Below are positions 19,889 to 28,738 of a stretch of DNA of 64,000 bases, piece by piece. The position numbers and the translations under genes were made by a program. The stretch is from Pseudomonas sp. AB6 (GTDB taxonomy: Bacteria > Pseudomonadota > Gammaproteobacteria > Pseudomonadales > Pseudomonadaceae). The notes under the pieces were generated by a model, which was not told where the DNA came from, did not search any database, and saw nothing but the letters and a program-made list of their open reading frames with translations. The first letter of the stretch is position 1. Each line of letters begins with the position of its first letter. The stretch lies in contig NZ_JAVIWJ010000001.1 in assembly GCF_034314105.1 (NCBI RefSeq), positions 2,109,501 through 2,173,500 on the forward strand, read 5' to 3'.

Positions 19889-20645
19889 ACAGTCCTGCTC
19901 GAAGTTAGAAACTGTTTGCACAGGATCTCTTAGCGTGTGCCCGTGCCAACTTCATAGTTCGACGGAATCAACAGTTGTATTTGCGCTCGTAAACCAGATG
20001 CACGTCAGCCAGGGTTTCCCCTGCCGGTAATGTTGAAACCGGTATGCCATCCGTTACAGACGGTCCTTTGCTTTTTGCATCCTCCTATTCCCCACACTCA
20101 TCAACGTCCCTTGCGGAAAGTCTGCCGCCGATGTGGCTGGTAAGGCGAGTGGTCAGGATTGCCACGTTCCCTGAATCGCATCAATTCCCCGTTTAGGCTT
20201 CGTCTATCCCCCGGCAGCGCTTCTACTACCGCATCCCATTACATGACAGGAATGGCTGGCTACAATGCCATTTTGGCTGGGGCCGATAATTGCCGTAGGC
20301 CCGTCAATCCTTACGAGGGTTCTGTCGACGATTCACATATGTTAGCCATGCGGGTTGGGTCACTAGTCCCCGTACTACCGTGCAATTCGGTTGTGCTGCG
20401 CATCCCGTTACCGGGTTGCACTCTCTTGCGGGAGGGACATTGTTGATCGGGCTTCACACCCCAAGATTGGCTCCTGACGCATGCCGATCTAGTGAACTGA
20501 CGGATACACGTCAGGCTCGTTACTCCAGAAAGCGGAGTTGAGCAATGAGATCCAGAGCTTACGACTCGTGTTTGACTGCTAACCTATTGAAGTTAAACAG
20601 TTGAACACGCGATCTCGTGTCGCACCATGCCGAGGATTATACCAA

Positions 20646-21005
20646 CTATGCGACAAATCGCGGCGTCAAAACTTGATGTGGACGGTTGCGCCACAGGTCA
20701 AAACCATCCAATAACCAGTTCAGTTCCTGAACGGTCAGCACGATGGCTTCGTCAGTGATATCGGGTGAGGTTTTGAAACGTTCGGACTCCAAACGCTTAA
20801 GCCACAGGCAAAAGCCGTTGCGTTCCCAATAAAAAATCTTTACTCGATTGCGAGGCTTGTTAAGAAAGACAAAAAGTACCGGGTCGAAAACCGCCACCTT
20901 GATATCCAGTTCGACCAAAGCCGAAAGACCGTCAATGGATTTTCGAAAGTCCACCGGCTTGGGGTAGAGGTAGACTTTTTCAACTTTGGCAGCGGGTCGC
21001 ATCAT
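20646..21005 (-). CDS. tnpB: IS66 family accessory protein TnpB
   Basis: A 119-residue IS66 Orf2/TnpB. It begins MMRPAAKVEKVYLYPKPVDF and carries RKSIDGLSALV, the tryptophan motif FYWERNGFCLWLKRLE and the end HQVLTPRFVA, a full-length family pattern. The protein is required with TnpC for IS66 transposition; its own activity is unclear. In uninterrupted elements tnpC follows directly; here the group II intron sits about 18 bp after the stop. No tnpA is found upstream, where IS21 debris starts. Confidence 0.9.
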   Translation of the reverse strand: MMRPAAKVEKVYLYPKPVDFRKSIDGLSALVELDIKVAVFDPVLFVFLNKPRNRVKIFYWERNGFCLWLKRLESERFKTSPDITDEAIVLTVQELNWLLDGFDLWRNRPHQVLTPRFVA

Positions 21006-21041
21006 GGGTGCAGGCTCCAGAAAGAGATCGGGAGCACAGCG

Positions 21042-21480
21042 TCAGCTAATAAGTGGCGGCTTTGAATGTGGGTGTGATGGATCGCTTACGATTGTCCGGC
21101 ACCAGGATCTCGGATGTCCCGCCAAGAAAAGCGAAGCAGCGCACGTGCGAGCCCAGCTAGTCCGGCAGTTTTTGCGACCATGTGGCTTCTGCAAAGGTAT
21201 AGCTGGAGGCGCCCAGCACGGCGACAAAGATCTGGGTCTGGCGGATCTCGCCTGTGTGCCGGTCGATGACCGACACGGTTTGGCCTGCGTAGTCAACGAA
21301 CAGCTTTTCGTCGGCACGGTGTTCATGGCGCATGACCACGCATCGACGTCCAAGCCATGATTGCGCTGTGGGTCGTATTGCTGTTGTTGTCTTCCGGCGT
21401 GTCGAGTACTTATCGGCAGTACCACTGCCACATTCCCTTTTCTCCATTCATTGATATCGTGCACTTTGGCCTTCATAAAT
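21042..21480 (-). pseudogene. Remnant of IS21-family istA transposase
   Basis: Pieces in two frames read [40 protein letters not shown] and then (frame 2) further IstA-like sequence. FVDYAG with the following strand is the first catalytic aspartate region of IS21 IstA. Both ends are missing and several frameshifts are present, and no istB is seen. It lies between the IS66 element and the immunity gene at 21473. Confidence 0.75.
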
Positions 21481-21883
21481 CATCTTCGTAAGGGGCACTT
21501 ATCAATGTATTGTGCACTTCACTTTCTATCCGCTTTCCCCACTCAACGTCAATTGATGCGACGAGGGATATTAGCTTGGCGAAATACAACCTGCGAAAAT
21601 CTTCGCCATCTACCCGATTTTGCACTTCGTATTGAAGTGCCATGCGGTTTGCAGCTCTAACCATAATCCAATAAAGCAATTCGTCCAGAGAGTTAGTAGT
21701 CTTCCTAGAAAACTCAAACCCTCTTTCAGAGTAGATAAAATTGTATTTACTCTCACGGATTTCAACATAGGGACTACCGTCGACAAACGGCAGAGAACCA
21801 ACGATTAAAAAACAAGTAGGGGCGCAAATCAACTTCCCTAACTCATAAACCTTTAACTGTATGTCATTTATTGATACGTTCAT
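21473..21883 (-). CDS. Immunity protein, Imm63-like
   Basis: A 136-residue soluble protein. SERGFEFSRKTTNSLDELLYW, ANRMALQYEVQNR and the end APYEDDL resemble the Imm63 family of polymorphic-toxin immunity proteins (recalled pattern, not searched). The start ATG at 21883 is 1 bp after the stop of a TNT-like toxin end at 21885, the usual toxin-immunity spacing. In TNT loci the dedicated immunity factor is a different family, so the partnership is inferred from position. The gene looks intact although the toxin in front of it is only a fragment. Confidence 0.65.
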   Translation of the reverse strand: MNVSINDIQLKVYELGKLICAPTCFLIVGSLPFVDGSPYVEIRESKYNFIYSERGFEFSRKTTNSLDELLYWIMVRAANRMALQYEVQNRVDGEDFRRLYFAKLISLVASIDVEWGKRIESEVHNTLISAPYEDDL

Positions 21884-21884
21884 G

Positions 21885-22070
21885 TCACGGTACCAGCTTT
21901 AAATAGTGATTAGCCACGAGCCATTCCACATTAACCCTATCCGCGAAACTAGGCAATATCTGCACACCCCCGCCAACCTCGTCAAAAGCTGGAGCTATCT
22001 TCCCCTGAATCACTGGTAGGGGTTTAATTACCTCATACTGGACTGCCCGGATTGCTGGCTCTGTTGGGCT
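21885..22070 (-). pseudogene. C-terminal fragment of a TNT-type (NAD glycohydrolase) toxin tip
   Basis: The minus strand reads QYEVIKPLPVIQGKIAPAF then GGGVQILPS and VEWLVANHYLKLVP, ending with TGA at 21885. YEVIKPLPV, the GGG-x-Q motif (Gln is part of the TNT active site) and the terminal L-x-x-x-x-Y-L-x-x-V follow the tuberculosis necrotizing toxin domain pattern, an NAD+-cleaving fold. Roughly the last 60 residues remain. Upstream, the same DNA read in another frame is hemagglutinin-repeat sequence, so the toxin is out of frame with any cdiA and cannot be delivered. Confidence 0.7.
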
Positions 22071-23100
22071 GTACTGATTACAACGTCCCTACCAGCCGAA
22101 AGCTCTACGTTCTGTTGTGCGGTAAGGGTTGCGGCTTTAAGGACGATGTCATTGTCCGCTTGCAGATCGATACTTTGTCCATGTAATTAAGTGCTGGTAA
22201 CCGTCGTCTGGCTAGAAGAACTGCTGTCCGACTTACTGGAAAAGAAACCCTTTTTCGAACTCGCGCTGGCTTCACTACTGGAATTTTCGGCTGCGTCCAG
22301 GTTGATGTCGTGGCCCGCGCTGGCTTGCAGTGCACCTGTTGCACTCAGCGTTGCACCTTGGGCATTTATATCTTGAGCAGCAGAGATGACGAGTTTTGTT
22401 CCTGCCTGAATCACAGATCCAACTGCCGTATCACTCTCACTTTCGCTCATCGACGAGCTTTTCTTTCCCCATGAGCCTTTTTTGGTTTTCGACAGGTACG
22501 AGTAGTCCGTATCCTCAGCCGCCAGCAAGTTCAGGTCCTTCCCGGCATACAAATACGCTTCGTCCGTCGCGCTGACCTTACTGGCAATCACATCCAGATC
22601 TTTGCCCGCACTCAACGCAACGCTTCCCCCCGCCGTCACCACCGTCGACACCTGACTGACGTGATCTTCCTGGGCGGTGACCTTCTTGCTCGTGCCATAC
22701 GAATGCTGTTCATCCGCCGCCGAGGCCAATGTCAGGGCGCCAGCCGCTGCAACGGACACGTTATTTTTTGCACTGATTTGGCTGGCAACTGCCGTCACAT
22801 TACGCCCGGCCTGAACCGTCAGGTCATGACCCGATGTGACGCTGGAACCGTTTTGAACAATGGTTTTGCTGTTGTTGTCAGTGCCATGAGCGTCGCTGTT
22901 CAGCACTTGAGCTGAAGTGATATTGACGTCGCGGCCAGCGGTGAGGCCAAGGTCTCGACCGGACTGAAATACCCCGCCCGAATTGGTGATATCGCGACCG
23001 GCACTTGCGGTCAGGTCGTTGCTTGCTTCGACCCGAGCCGCGCTGTCGGCGAATTGTCGTTCTTGGGTATTAGAGCCGTTGCTTCTGTCGTGCGTGGTCC
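22060..23100 (-). pseudogene. Orphan cdiA/FHA-repeat fragment
   Basis: Filamentous-hemagglutinin (FHA-2 type) repeats in several frames: GRDITNSGG, VTAVASQISAKNNVS, AGKDLNLLAAEDTDYSYL, then QADNDIVLKAATLTAQQNVE. The longest open piece is 22187-22906 (239 codons). A frameshift or stop near 22190 separates the last piece. It is the stalk section of a lost CdiA. Its 5' end stops abruptly near 23100 beside an inverted repeat. About 275 bp (22630-22907) are nearly identical to 27391-27668 in the next broken cdiA copy. Confidence 0.85.
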
Positions 23101-23103
23101 CTA

Positions 23104-23160
23104 GGAAAAGGGACTGATTTATTTATTAGGAAAAGGGACTTGTAAAAATAAATCCGTCCC
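23104..23160. repeat. RAYT/Y1-transposase-like terminal sequence
   Basis: GGGACTGATTTATTTATTAG, then AAAAGGGACTTG, then AAAATAAATCCGTCCCG form an imperfect inverted repeat. The GGGAC-x-GATTTATTT / AAATAAATC-x-GTCCC pair is typical of the ends of elements with a Y1 (REP-associated) transposase in pseudomonads. No transposase remains here. Confidence 0.5.
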
Positions 23161-23178
23161 GAATGGCACATTGCCCGC

Positions 23179-23517
23179 TTGCGCAAAGAACACGGCATCA
23201 CCCAAACCCAACTGGCCGAACGGCTGGGCGTGTCCCAGCAGACTATCCAAGCCTATGAGTCCGGCAAGCGGCGAATCCAGGTAGCGGCGCTGCCAGAGCT
23301 GGCCCGGCTGCTCTCGACCACACTTGAAGAGCTATCTGGTCAGCAGCAGGAAACCACTGTGCGTAAGCGTGGCCCTGCTCCGAAATGGCAACAGCAACTG
23401 GAAGCCATCGACCAGCTACCTAAGAGCCAGCAGAAATTTGTGGCGCAGATGCTCGATGCCTTGATCGCTCAGGCCACGACCAAAGCGAGCAGCGAAGGAC
23501 GGGAGGTTTTGCAGTAA
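23179..23517 (+). CDS. Helix-turn-helix (Xre) protein, 5'-truncated
   Basis: 112 codons from a TTG at 23179. The helix-turn-helix is TQTQLAERLGVSQQTIQAYE, and the C-terminal part reads KRGPAPKWQQQLEAIDQLPK. Similarity continues upstream of the TTG (PEWHIARL) to an in-frame TAA near 23150, with no ATG, so the natural start has been lost to the inverted repeat at 23104-23160. HTH proteins of this type commonly accompany Y1-transposase elements in Pseudomonas (recalled). It faces the immunity gene across a hairpin, the same layout as the unrelated Xre genes at 36961 and 43440. Function, if any, is DNA binding. Confidence 0.6.
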   Translation: MRKEHGITQTQLAERLGVSQQTIQAYESGKRRIQVAALPELARLLSTTLEELSGQQQETTVRKRGPAPKWQQQLEAIDQLPKSQQKFVAQMLDALIAQATTKASSEGREVLQ

Positions 23518-23527
23518 GCAGATACAA

Positions 23528-23552
23528 CAACACCGGCGCAGGGCCGGTGTTG
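23528..23552. terminator. Hairpin between convergent xre and immunity genes
   Basis: A perfect 10-bp stem, CAACACCGGC / GCCGGTGTTG, with a 5-nt loop. There is no long T-run on either side, so it may be a weak bidirectional terminator. The same hairpin recurs at 37375-37399 and 43854-43878 in the same place between xre and immunity genes. Confidence 0.6.
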
Positions 23553-23566
23553 AGGGTAAGCAGTGT

Positions 23567-23974
23567 TCAAGAGAACTCTATTTTGCAATCTGACAGAGGG
23601 ATCGAACGACCATCGGAAATAATAAATTGATCACCTTCGATTCGGGCCAACAGCAGGCCAAGGCTTTTTGCACCTACCTCAATATCTTTTCTCCAACCTT
23701 CAAGATCGCCGTGATAGGACATTGCGTGAAATAGCGAACCATCAGGAAAAACAACATTACAACTATCCGATACCCTTCCGCCTTTTTTGGCGCTACGTGG
23801 ATTTACGCCATCTAGCAAAGATTTAAACAGCTTCTTTGGCTTTAGTTTTTTGTCATCCTGATAATAGACAAATTCCACTCCTTCAACAGGATTTAAACCG
23901 GGTACAGTTCGTGCCCCCCGCTGCTCAATCTCCCCACCCAGAATGCGTTCCAACACCTCCCGATCACTACTCAT
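23567..23974 (-). CDS. Immunity protein of the nuclease-tip pair (copy 3)
   Basis: About 135 residues from the ATG ending at 23974, which has AGGTG just upstream; a GTG 12 bp earlier overlaps the toxin stop. Motifs include MSSDREVLERILGG, SYHGDLEGWRKDIE and the end ISDGRSIPLSDCKIEFS. I do not recognise the family. Two diverged paralogues (37414 and 43893) each follow a homologous toxin, which strongly supports the role of cognate immunity protein. The N- and C-terminal thirds are conserved between paralogues; the middle (about 35-75) differs, as expected where specificity lies. Confidence 0.7.
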   Translation of the reverse strand: MSSDREVLERILGGEIEQRGARTVPGLNPVEGVEFVYYQDDKKLKPKKLFKSLLDGVNPRSAKKGGRVSDSCNVVFPDGSLFHAMSYHGDLEGWRKDIEVGAKSLGLLLARIEGDQFIISDGRSIPLSDCKIEFS

Positions 23975-23982
23975 GACACACC

Positions 23983-24450
23983 TCACTTCGTTGCCGGGGT
24001 AATTACAAACTTAAAGTTTGTGACACCCGCATCAGTAAATACTTTCGAATAATAACTAGCCAACTCTGGACTATTCGTGTGGTAGATAGCGCCACCATCA
24101 AAACCAGAAGAGTATTTCTTCGCCTGATCTACCATTTTCGCCTGTTCAGCTACTGACCAAGGTTTCGAACCTGAGGGACTTTCTGGGTTTCGAATAGAAC
24201 TAGCCCAGTCATCGACGAACTTGGCCTCAATAGCAGTACTCTTCCCTCCAATCGTGGCTACTTCATCGGCGACGCCATTAACAACTTTCCCATCGACAAT
24301 TGCTTCAAACTGACGCTCCTCAAATGCTGTTGTGCCGCCATACATTCCACGTACGCCACTTTCGTAACTCTGCGCCTTGTCGATGGCTCGACTACCACTC
24401 ACAACAACGGGATTGGTTGTTTCCAGCGCAGTACCTGCGCCTTTTGCACC
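23983..24450 (-). CDS. Orphan CdiA toxin tip, nuclease-like (copy 3)
   Basis: An orphan tip of about 155 codons with no proper start. It begins at the GAKGAG junction (GGTGCAAAAGG at 24450) and reads GTALETTNPVVVSGSRAID, then YESGVRGMYGG, STAIEAKFVDDW, KMVDQAKKYSSGFDGGAIYH and the end FVITPATK. The E-x-K motif after a predicted strand suggests a restriction-endonuclease-fold nuclease (Tox-REase type). It lies 9 bp after the stop of the Imm27-like gene. It has no signal or stalk, so it is probably silent until joined to a cdiA by recombination at the junction. Confidence 0.7.
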   Translation of the reverse strand, partial: GAKGAGTALETTNPVVVSGSRAIDKAQSYESGVRGMYGGTTAFEERQFEAIVDGKVVNGVADEVATIGGKSTAIEAKFVDDWASSIRNPESPSGSKPWSVAEQAKMVDQAKKYSSGFDGGAIYHTNSPELASYYSKVFTDAGVTNFKFVITPATK

Positions 24451-24459
24451 AACAAATAT

Positions 24460-24747
24460 TTAGCCTAAAATTTTGAACTTCTCCACAGCTTCATCACGAG
24501 ACAGCACTGTCAAGCATGGCGCACCTCCGCCGTGCGCACTGCTATTCGGATAGTTCAACTCCCAATAACGACTATCACGCTTATCCAAATAGAGGACAGA
24601 CCAACCATCACTGGAAATCCCAAGCTCTGTTAGCTCATTCTTTATTAAATGGTCGATACGCTGAGCTACGGTGTCAGCTACAAGTTTTCCGTTTTCAAGA
24701 GTCCACTTGCCGACAATAATAGTTTCAGCCGGTTGAATACTCATCAT
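24460..24747 (-). CDS. Immunity protein, Imm27-like
   Basis: About 95 residues from the ATG at 24747, overlapping the toxin stop (ATGATGA); an ATG 12 bp earlier is possible. IQPAETIIVGKWTLENGKL, RIDHLIKNEL, DGWSVLYLD and RYWELNYPNSSAHGGGAP match the Imm27 family pattern as I recall it. Its partner is the tip of the broken cdiA immediately upstream. It looks intact. The next orphan tip begins 9 bp after its stop, in the same reading frame. Confidence 0.75.
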   Translation of the reverse strand: MMSIQPAETIIVGKWTLENGKLVADTVAQRIDHLIKNELTELGISSDGWSVLYLDKRDSRYWELNYPNSSAHGGGAPCLTVLSRDEAVEKFKILG

Positions 24748-27700
24748 TGTGGAAACCATTGAGTTGCTCCTGATGGAATTGGACCATTAGGAATCACGAA
24801 CTCAGCCGCGCCTCCTGCAGTTTTACCACCCTGTACAAAACCGGGATTTGTTCTAAATACTGGCGACGCAATCCCGTCCACGGAAGAGCTTGGAAATTCA
24901 ATCACCCTAAATCCACCAGGAATTTCTGGGATTGTTAGCCTCTCCGCAATCTGCGCATTAGACAAGCCTCGCAATTCGCTGGCATTGGTAACAAATGCGT
25001 CCAAATCCCCAGGCTTCGCGAAGTTAGTCGGGTTAAGACCGCTAGGCACTACGCGAGCCAGCGTATCCGAAACCGGGTTTGCTACTCCCTTTGCACCTAT
25101 AGCACCGCTGCCTTCCGGCAGTTTGACACCAGCCAAACCGCCATCAATTGCAAGCCCGAGACCAACACCGGCCGAAGTAGAGGCCGACTCATTGCCCCTA
25201 ATGACGTCCGCACCACCGCCCTGCATGATGTATAGATTGTCCAAGTACCCCTTTAAACGCAACTCTTCAGGGATGCTCAGGACCAAGTTCCAAGCATTCT
25301 GAATGTCTTCAGCGGCGCAACTCGGGCAATTGACGGCGCCCATTGCCCAAAGCGCTGTTTTCGATGCGCCGCTAGCGGCGCCTTCCAATCCAAGGACAAA
25401 TCCCTCCTGACTACCTTCCCCTTTGGCGTTCAGCACTTCCCGCATGTACTTGGCGTCTGTTCGATAATCGAGAGGATCGACCAAGGCAACGTTTTTTAGC
25501 ACTTTATCCAAGGACGCTTTATCCTTGAACAGATCCACCAAGCCAACACGTTCATTGTTGTAGTCCGCCAATGATACTTGGAACAGGTGATCATTTTTGG
25601 CTTGAATCAGCTCTGCTCGGAGAAAATCTGCCGCTTTGGCTGTGTTGCCATCCTTTTCACTTAGGACACTGTTCCAGCCGCGATCTACCATTGACGCCGC
25701 CGTGCGCAACAGCTCTTGCTGGGCTTGTTCTGGGGTCAATCCGTTCTCGGCTGCAAACCGTTGAACACGCGCATCGTCGCTCGCAAACTCAATTTCATCG
25801 GGATGCAATTGCCGATTGTACAGCGTCCCACTCTGCGCAATCGAAGACCCCAGTTGCAGCTTGCCGATGCCTGCAGTGGGGTCCTGAACGGCTGTCGTGA
25901 GCACACCAATCAATTGCGCGTTCATCAGCAGCAACTGATCTTTTTCCTCTTTTGGCATCCCTGCATAGGCCGAAGCCAAGCTGTTAACCAATGCTTCGTT
26001 GACCCCGGCCGCCATAGCGCCGGTTTTGAAGTCACCCCCGCCAGCAATGGAGGCCAAGCCGCCCATCAGGGCGTGCAGGCCAATTTTTGCAAGCCCTCCG
26101 TCTGGCAGGTGGTTGTCCACCCCGATATCACCAACGAGGTTAAAACCATAGGCGGTAAACGCACTCACCAGGCTATTTTGCAACGCATCGCTAAGACTGC
26201 CATCACGTCCCAATGCTTTATTGAGCAACGCCGAAGTGGTGTTTTGCAGCAGTTGGTTTTCGGTAAATTGGGTAACACCTTGCAGGCTGCTCAGGCCACC
26301 GGGACTGGAAACGATAACCTTGCCGGTGTTGGCTAACGCCCCCTTGGTCGAGTCAGTCACCGCAGCGCCTGAGCCTGTCGAGGTGCTGGTCCAGTCATTG
26401 AACAGGCCGGTGGTAAGACCTGCAGCTCCAGCGGCGACAAGGTAGTTCTTCAGATTATCGACGCTGAAGGTGTCTTTTAATGCCGCGCCGACGTTGCCTT
26501 TGTTATTGATGGTGCTGACTGCAGCAGTACTTGCTGCAGAAGTCAGTACGGCAGTCAAGGCCGCATTCGCCCAGCCAGCAGCGACTGCTTGTGTTGTTGC
26601 TGTCGCGGCTAGCCCCGCTGACATTGCCGAAGTCGAACCTGCGGTTGCACTGGCAGCAGATCCCAGCGCACCTGAGGCCGCCCCTGCCGTGAAATAGGTC
26701 ACGATGATAATGATGATCAGCATTGCAGGGCCGCCTAGCCCGGAATGACTTTCATCCCAACTATCGTGCAGCTCTTTTACCTGGCGCCAATCCACGTCGT
26801 TGCGAGCTTCGACATCTTTCAGCCAAGCCATGCTTGGGTCAGCTTGCACCATGGCGTCTATCGTTTGGCTTATGCTCTGTTGGTTGATGTCCTTGACATC
26901 GATGTGCAAGCCATCAACTGCATTGATAAGGGTTTGGCCTTTAGCACTCAGCTGGCTTTGACGCAGGGTTTCATCAACTTGGCCTTTGCTCCCCATGCTG
27001 GTCCATGCCCAGCTGTTGCTACTCTTGTTGTGACTTTCCTGGTGTGAATCCTTGACGGCATCAAACGTAATGCTGCCACCACTGTCGATGGTCAGATTCT
27101 TGCCACTTTCAATTTTGGCACCCTGATACAACTGATCCCCGCCGCTAACTATCGTGAGGTCTCCACCGGTCTTGATCTGGCTGCCGATGTTTTTAACGTC
27201 GGTGACTTCGTCATGCTGAGTTTCCTTGCTGCCGAAGCTGCCGCTTTTCTTCATGTCATACAGCGAGTAATCGCTGTCTTGCGCTGCCAATAAGCCTAGT
27301 TTCCCACCAGCGACGAGATACGCTTCTTTACCTGCATTGACATTGCTGGACACCAGCGTCATGTCGTTCCCTGAGTGGAGAACCACATCGCCCCCCGCCG
27401 TCACCACCGTCGACACCTGACTGACGTGATCTTCCTGGGCGGTGACCTTCTTGCTCGTGCCATACGAATGCTGTTCATCCGCCGCCGAGGCCAATGTCAG
27501 GGCGCCAGCCGCTGCAACGGACACGTTATTTTTTGCACTGATTTGGCTGGCAACTGCCGTCACATTACGCCCGGCCTGAACCGTCAGGTCATGACCCGAT
27601 GTGACGCTGGAACCGTTTTGAACAATGGTTTTGCTGTTGTTGTCAGTGCCATGAGCGTCGCTGTTCAACACCTGCGCAGAGGTGATATTGACGTCGCGGC

Positions 27701-28690
27701 CAGCAGTGAGGCCAAGGTCTCGACCGGACTGCAATACCCCGCCCGAATTGCTGATGTCGCGACCCGCCTGAATCGTCAGGTCATTACCCGCTTCGACCCG
27801 AGCCGCGCTGTCGGCGAATTGCCGCTCTTGGGTGTTGTAACCGTTGCTGCTGTTGTGGGTAGTCACGGTGCGCTCGTTGATCACATCACCGCTGACTGCG
27901 GTGAGGCTCACGTCGCGTCCAGCGATAATGCCGCCCGCTTTGTTGGTCAGGTCGTTGCCCGCCAGCAAACTAAGCCGACCGCCCGCACTCACCAGGCCGC
28001 TGTTGACCAGATCATTTCCGGCCATGGCGGCAAGATTATTAGTCGCCTTAAGCGTGCCCGCGTTGTCGAGGTTTTTACCTGCGATCAGGGTAACGTCAGA
28101 GCCCTGAATCAACGCCCCATTGGGCGCTAGACGGTTGTTTGCCTGAGCCAGATACAACACAGGCACCAGCACCGTCTGCCCATCAACGACTTCGCTTTCC
28201 ATCCACACGATGTCGTGAGTCAGCGCCGCGACCTGTTCCGAGGTCAAGCTGACGCCCACACTCAAGTTCAGCGCGTCTTTGCTGGCGATGGCATTGTCCA
28301 TCAGGTACTTGAGCTGCGCCTCGTTGGAGGTCTGGCCGTCGATGAACGCCTGGCCGGTGCGAGCGACGATGGCTTGTTCGATAAGGCGCTGTTCATAAAG
28401 GCCATCACCCAGGCGTTTGGCGCTGTCGTCCGGGTTGTAGCCGAGACCGGCCAGCAAGTAATCCGAGCTCATGAACTGCTTGAGGTCGGTCAGTGCCGGG
28501 TTGGTTTCGATCAGGTATTTTTGCGGCTGGGAGGTGCTGGAACTGGTGGGGCACGCTTTTCACGCGGGCATGGTTTGCGCGCCAATGGATGCGGTGACAT
28601 CAATCACCGAGGACTGCCCAATATGTCGCGACCTTATCGAGCGGCTACGACCAGTTGAGAGGCTGCAACGCTTATCTTGCGTCGCCCACC
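24744..28690 (-). pseudogene. Broken cdiA: C-terminal stalk, pretoxin and toxin tip
   Basis: 1242 open codons (28472-24744) match the last third of the intact CdiA: YLLAGLGYNPDD, FHA-2 repeats, the DUF637-type hydrophobic segment, pretoxin, then GAKGVANPVSDT and a private tip ending PSGATQWFPQ. The tip has a RTNPGFVQGG motif; I cannot name its activity. Homology to the intact cdiA continues upstream through IETNPALTDLKQF to an in-frame TGA (28560-28562) and then decays by 28690. With no start, signal or TPS domain it cannot be secreted. It is a donor of tip sequence or a relic. Confidence 0.85.
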
Positions 28691-28738
28691 TATACCTCGC
28701 GCTCGATTGTCATTGAAAACACTACTCAGTTTTATTTA

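Larger units (their letters stand above)
18038..20625 (-). mobile_element. Group II intron inserted in IS66 between tnpB and tnpC
   Basis: On the minus strand the element begins with the consensus GTGCG at 20625-20621 and ends with CTACCCGAC at 18038. It contains a structural 5' part (about 700 nt without a gene), a reverse transcriptase/maturase gene and a canonical domain V hairpin near its 3' end. The left exon ends ...GGCATG and the right exon starts AATCTGATG, so exact excision restores a longer tnpC start. Size, about 2.6 kb, is normal. This is a retro-element nested in a DNA transposon. Confidence 0.88.

Noticed and set aside
20159..20446. 95-codon plus frame inside the group II intron
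   Set aside because: It lies in the structured 5' RNA part of the intron, antisense to it.
23104..23160. Reading the inverted repeat as a promoter of the HTH gene
   Set aside because: The GGGAC..GATTTATTT arms fit transposon ends better, and no -35/-10 pair with proper spacing is visible.
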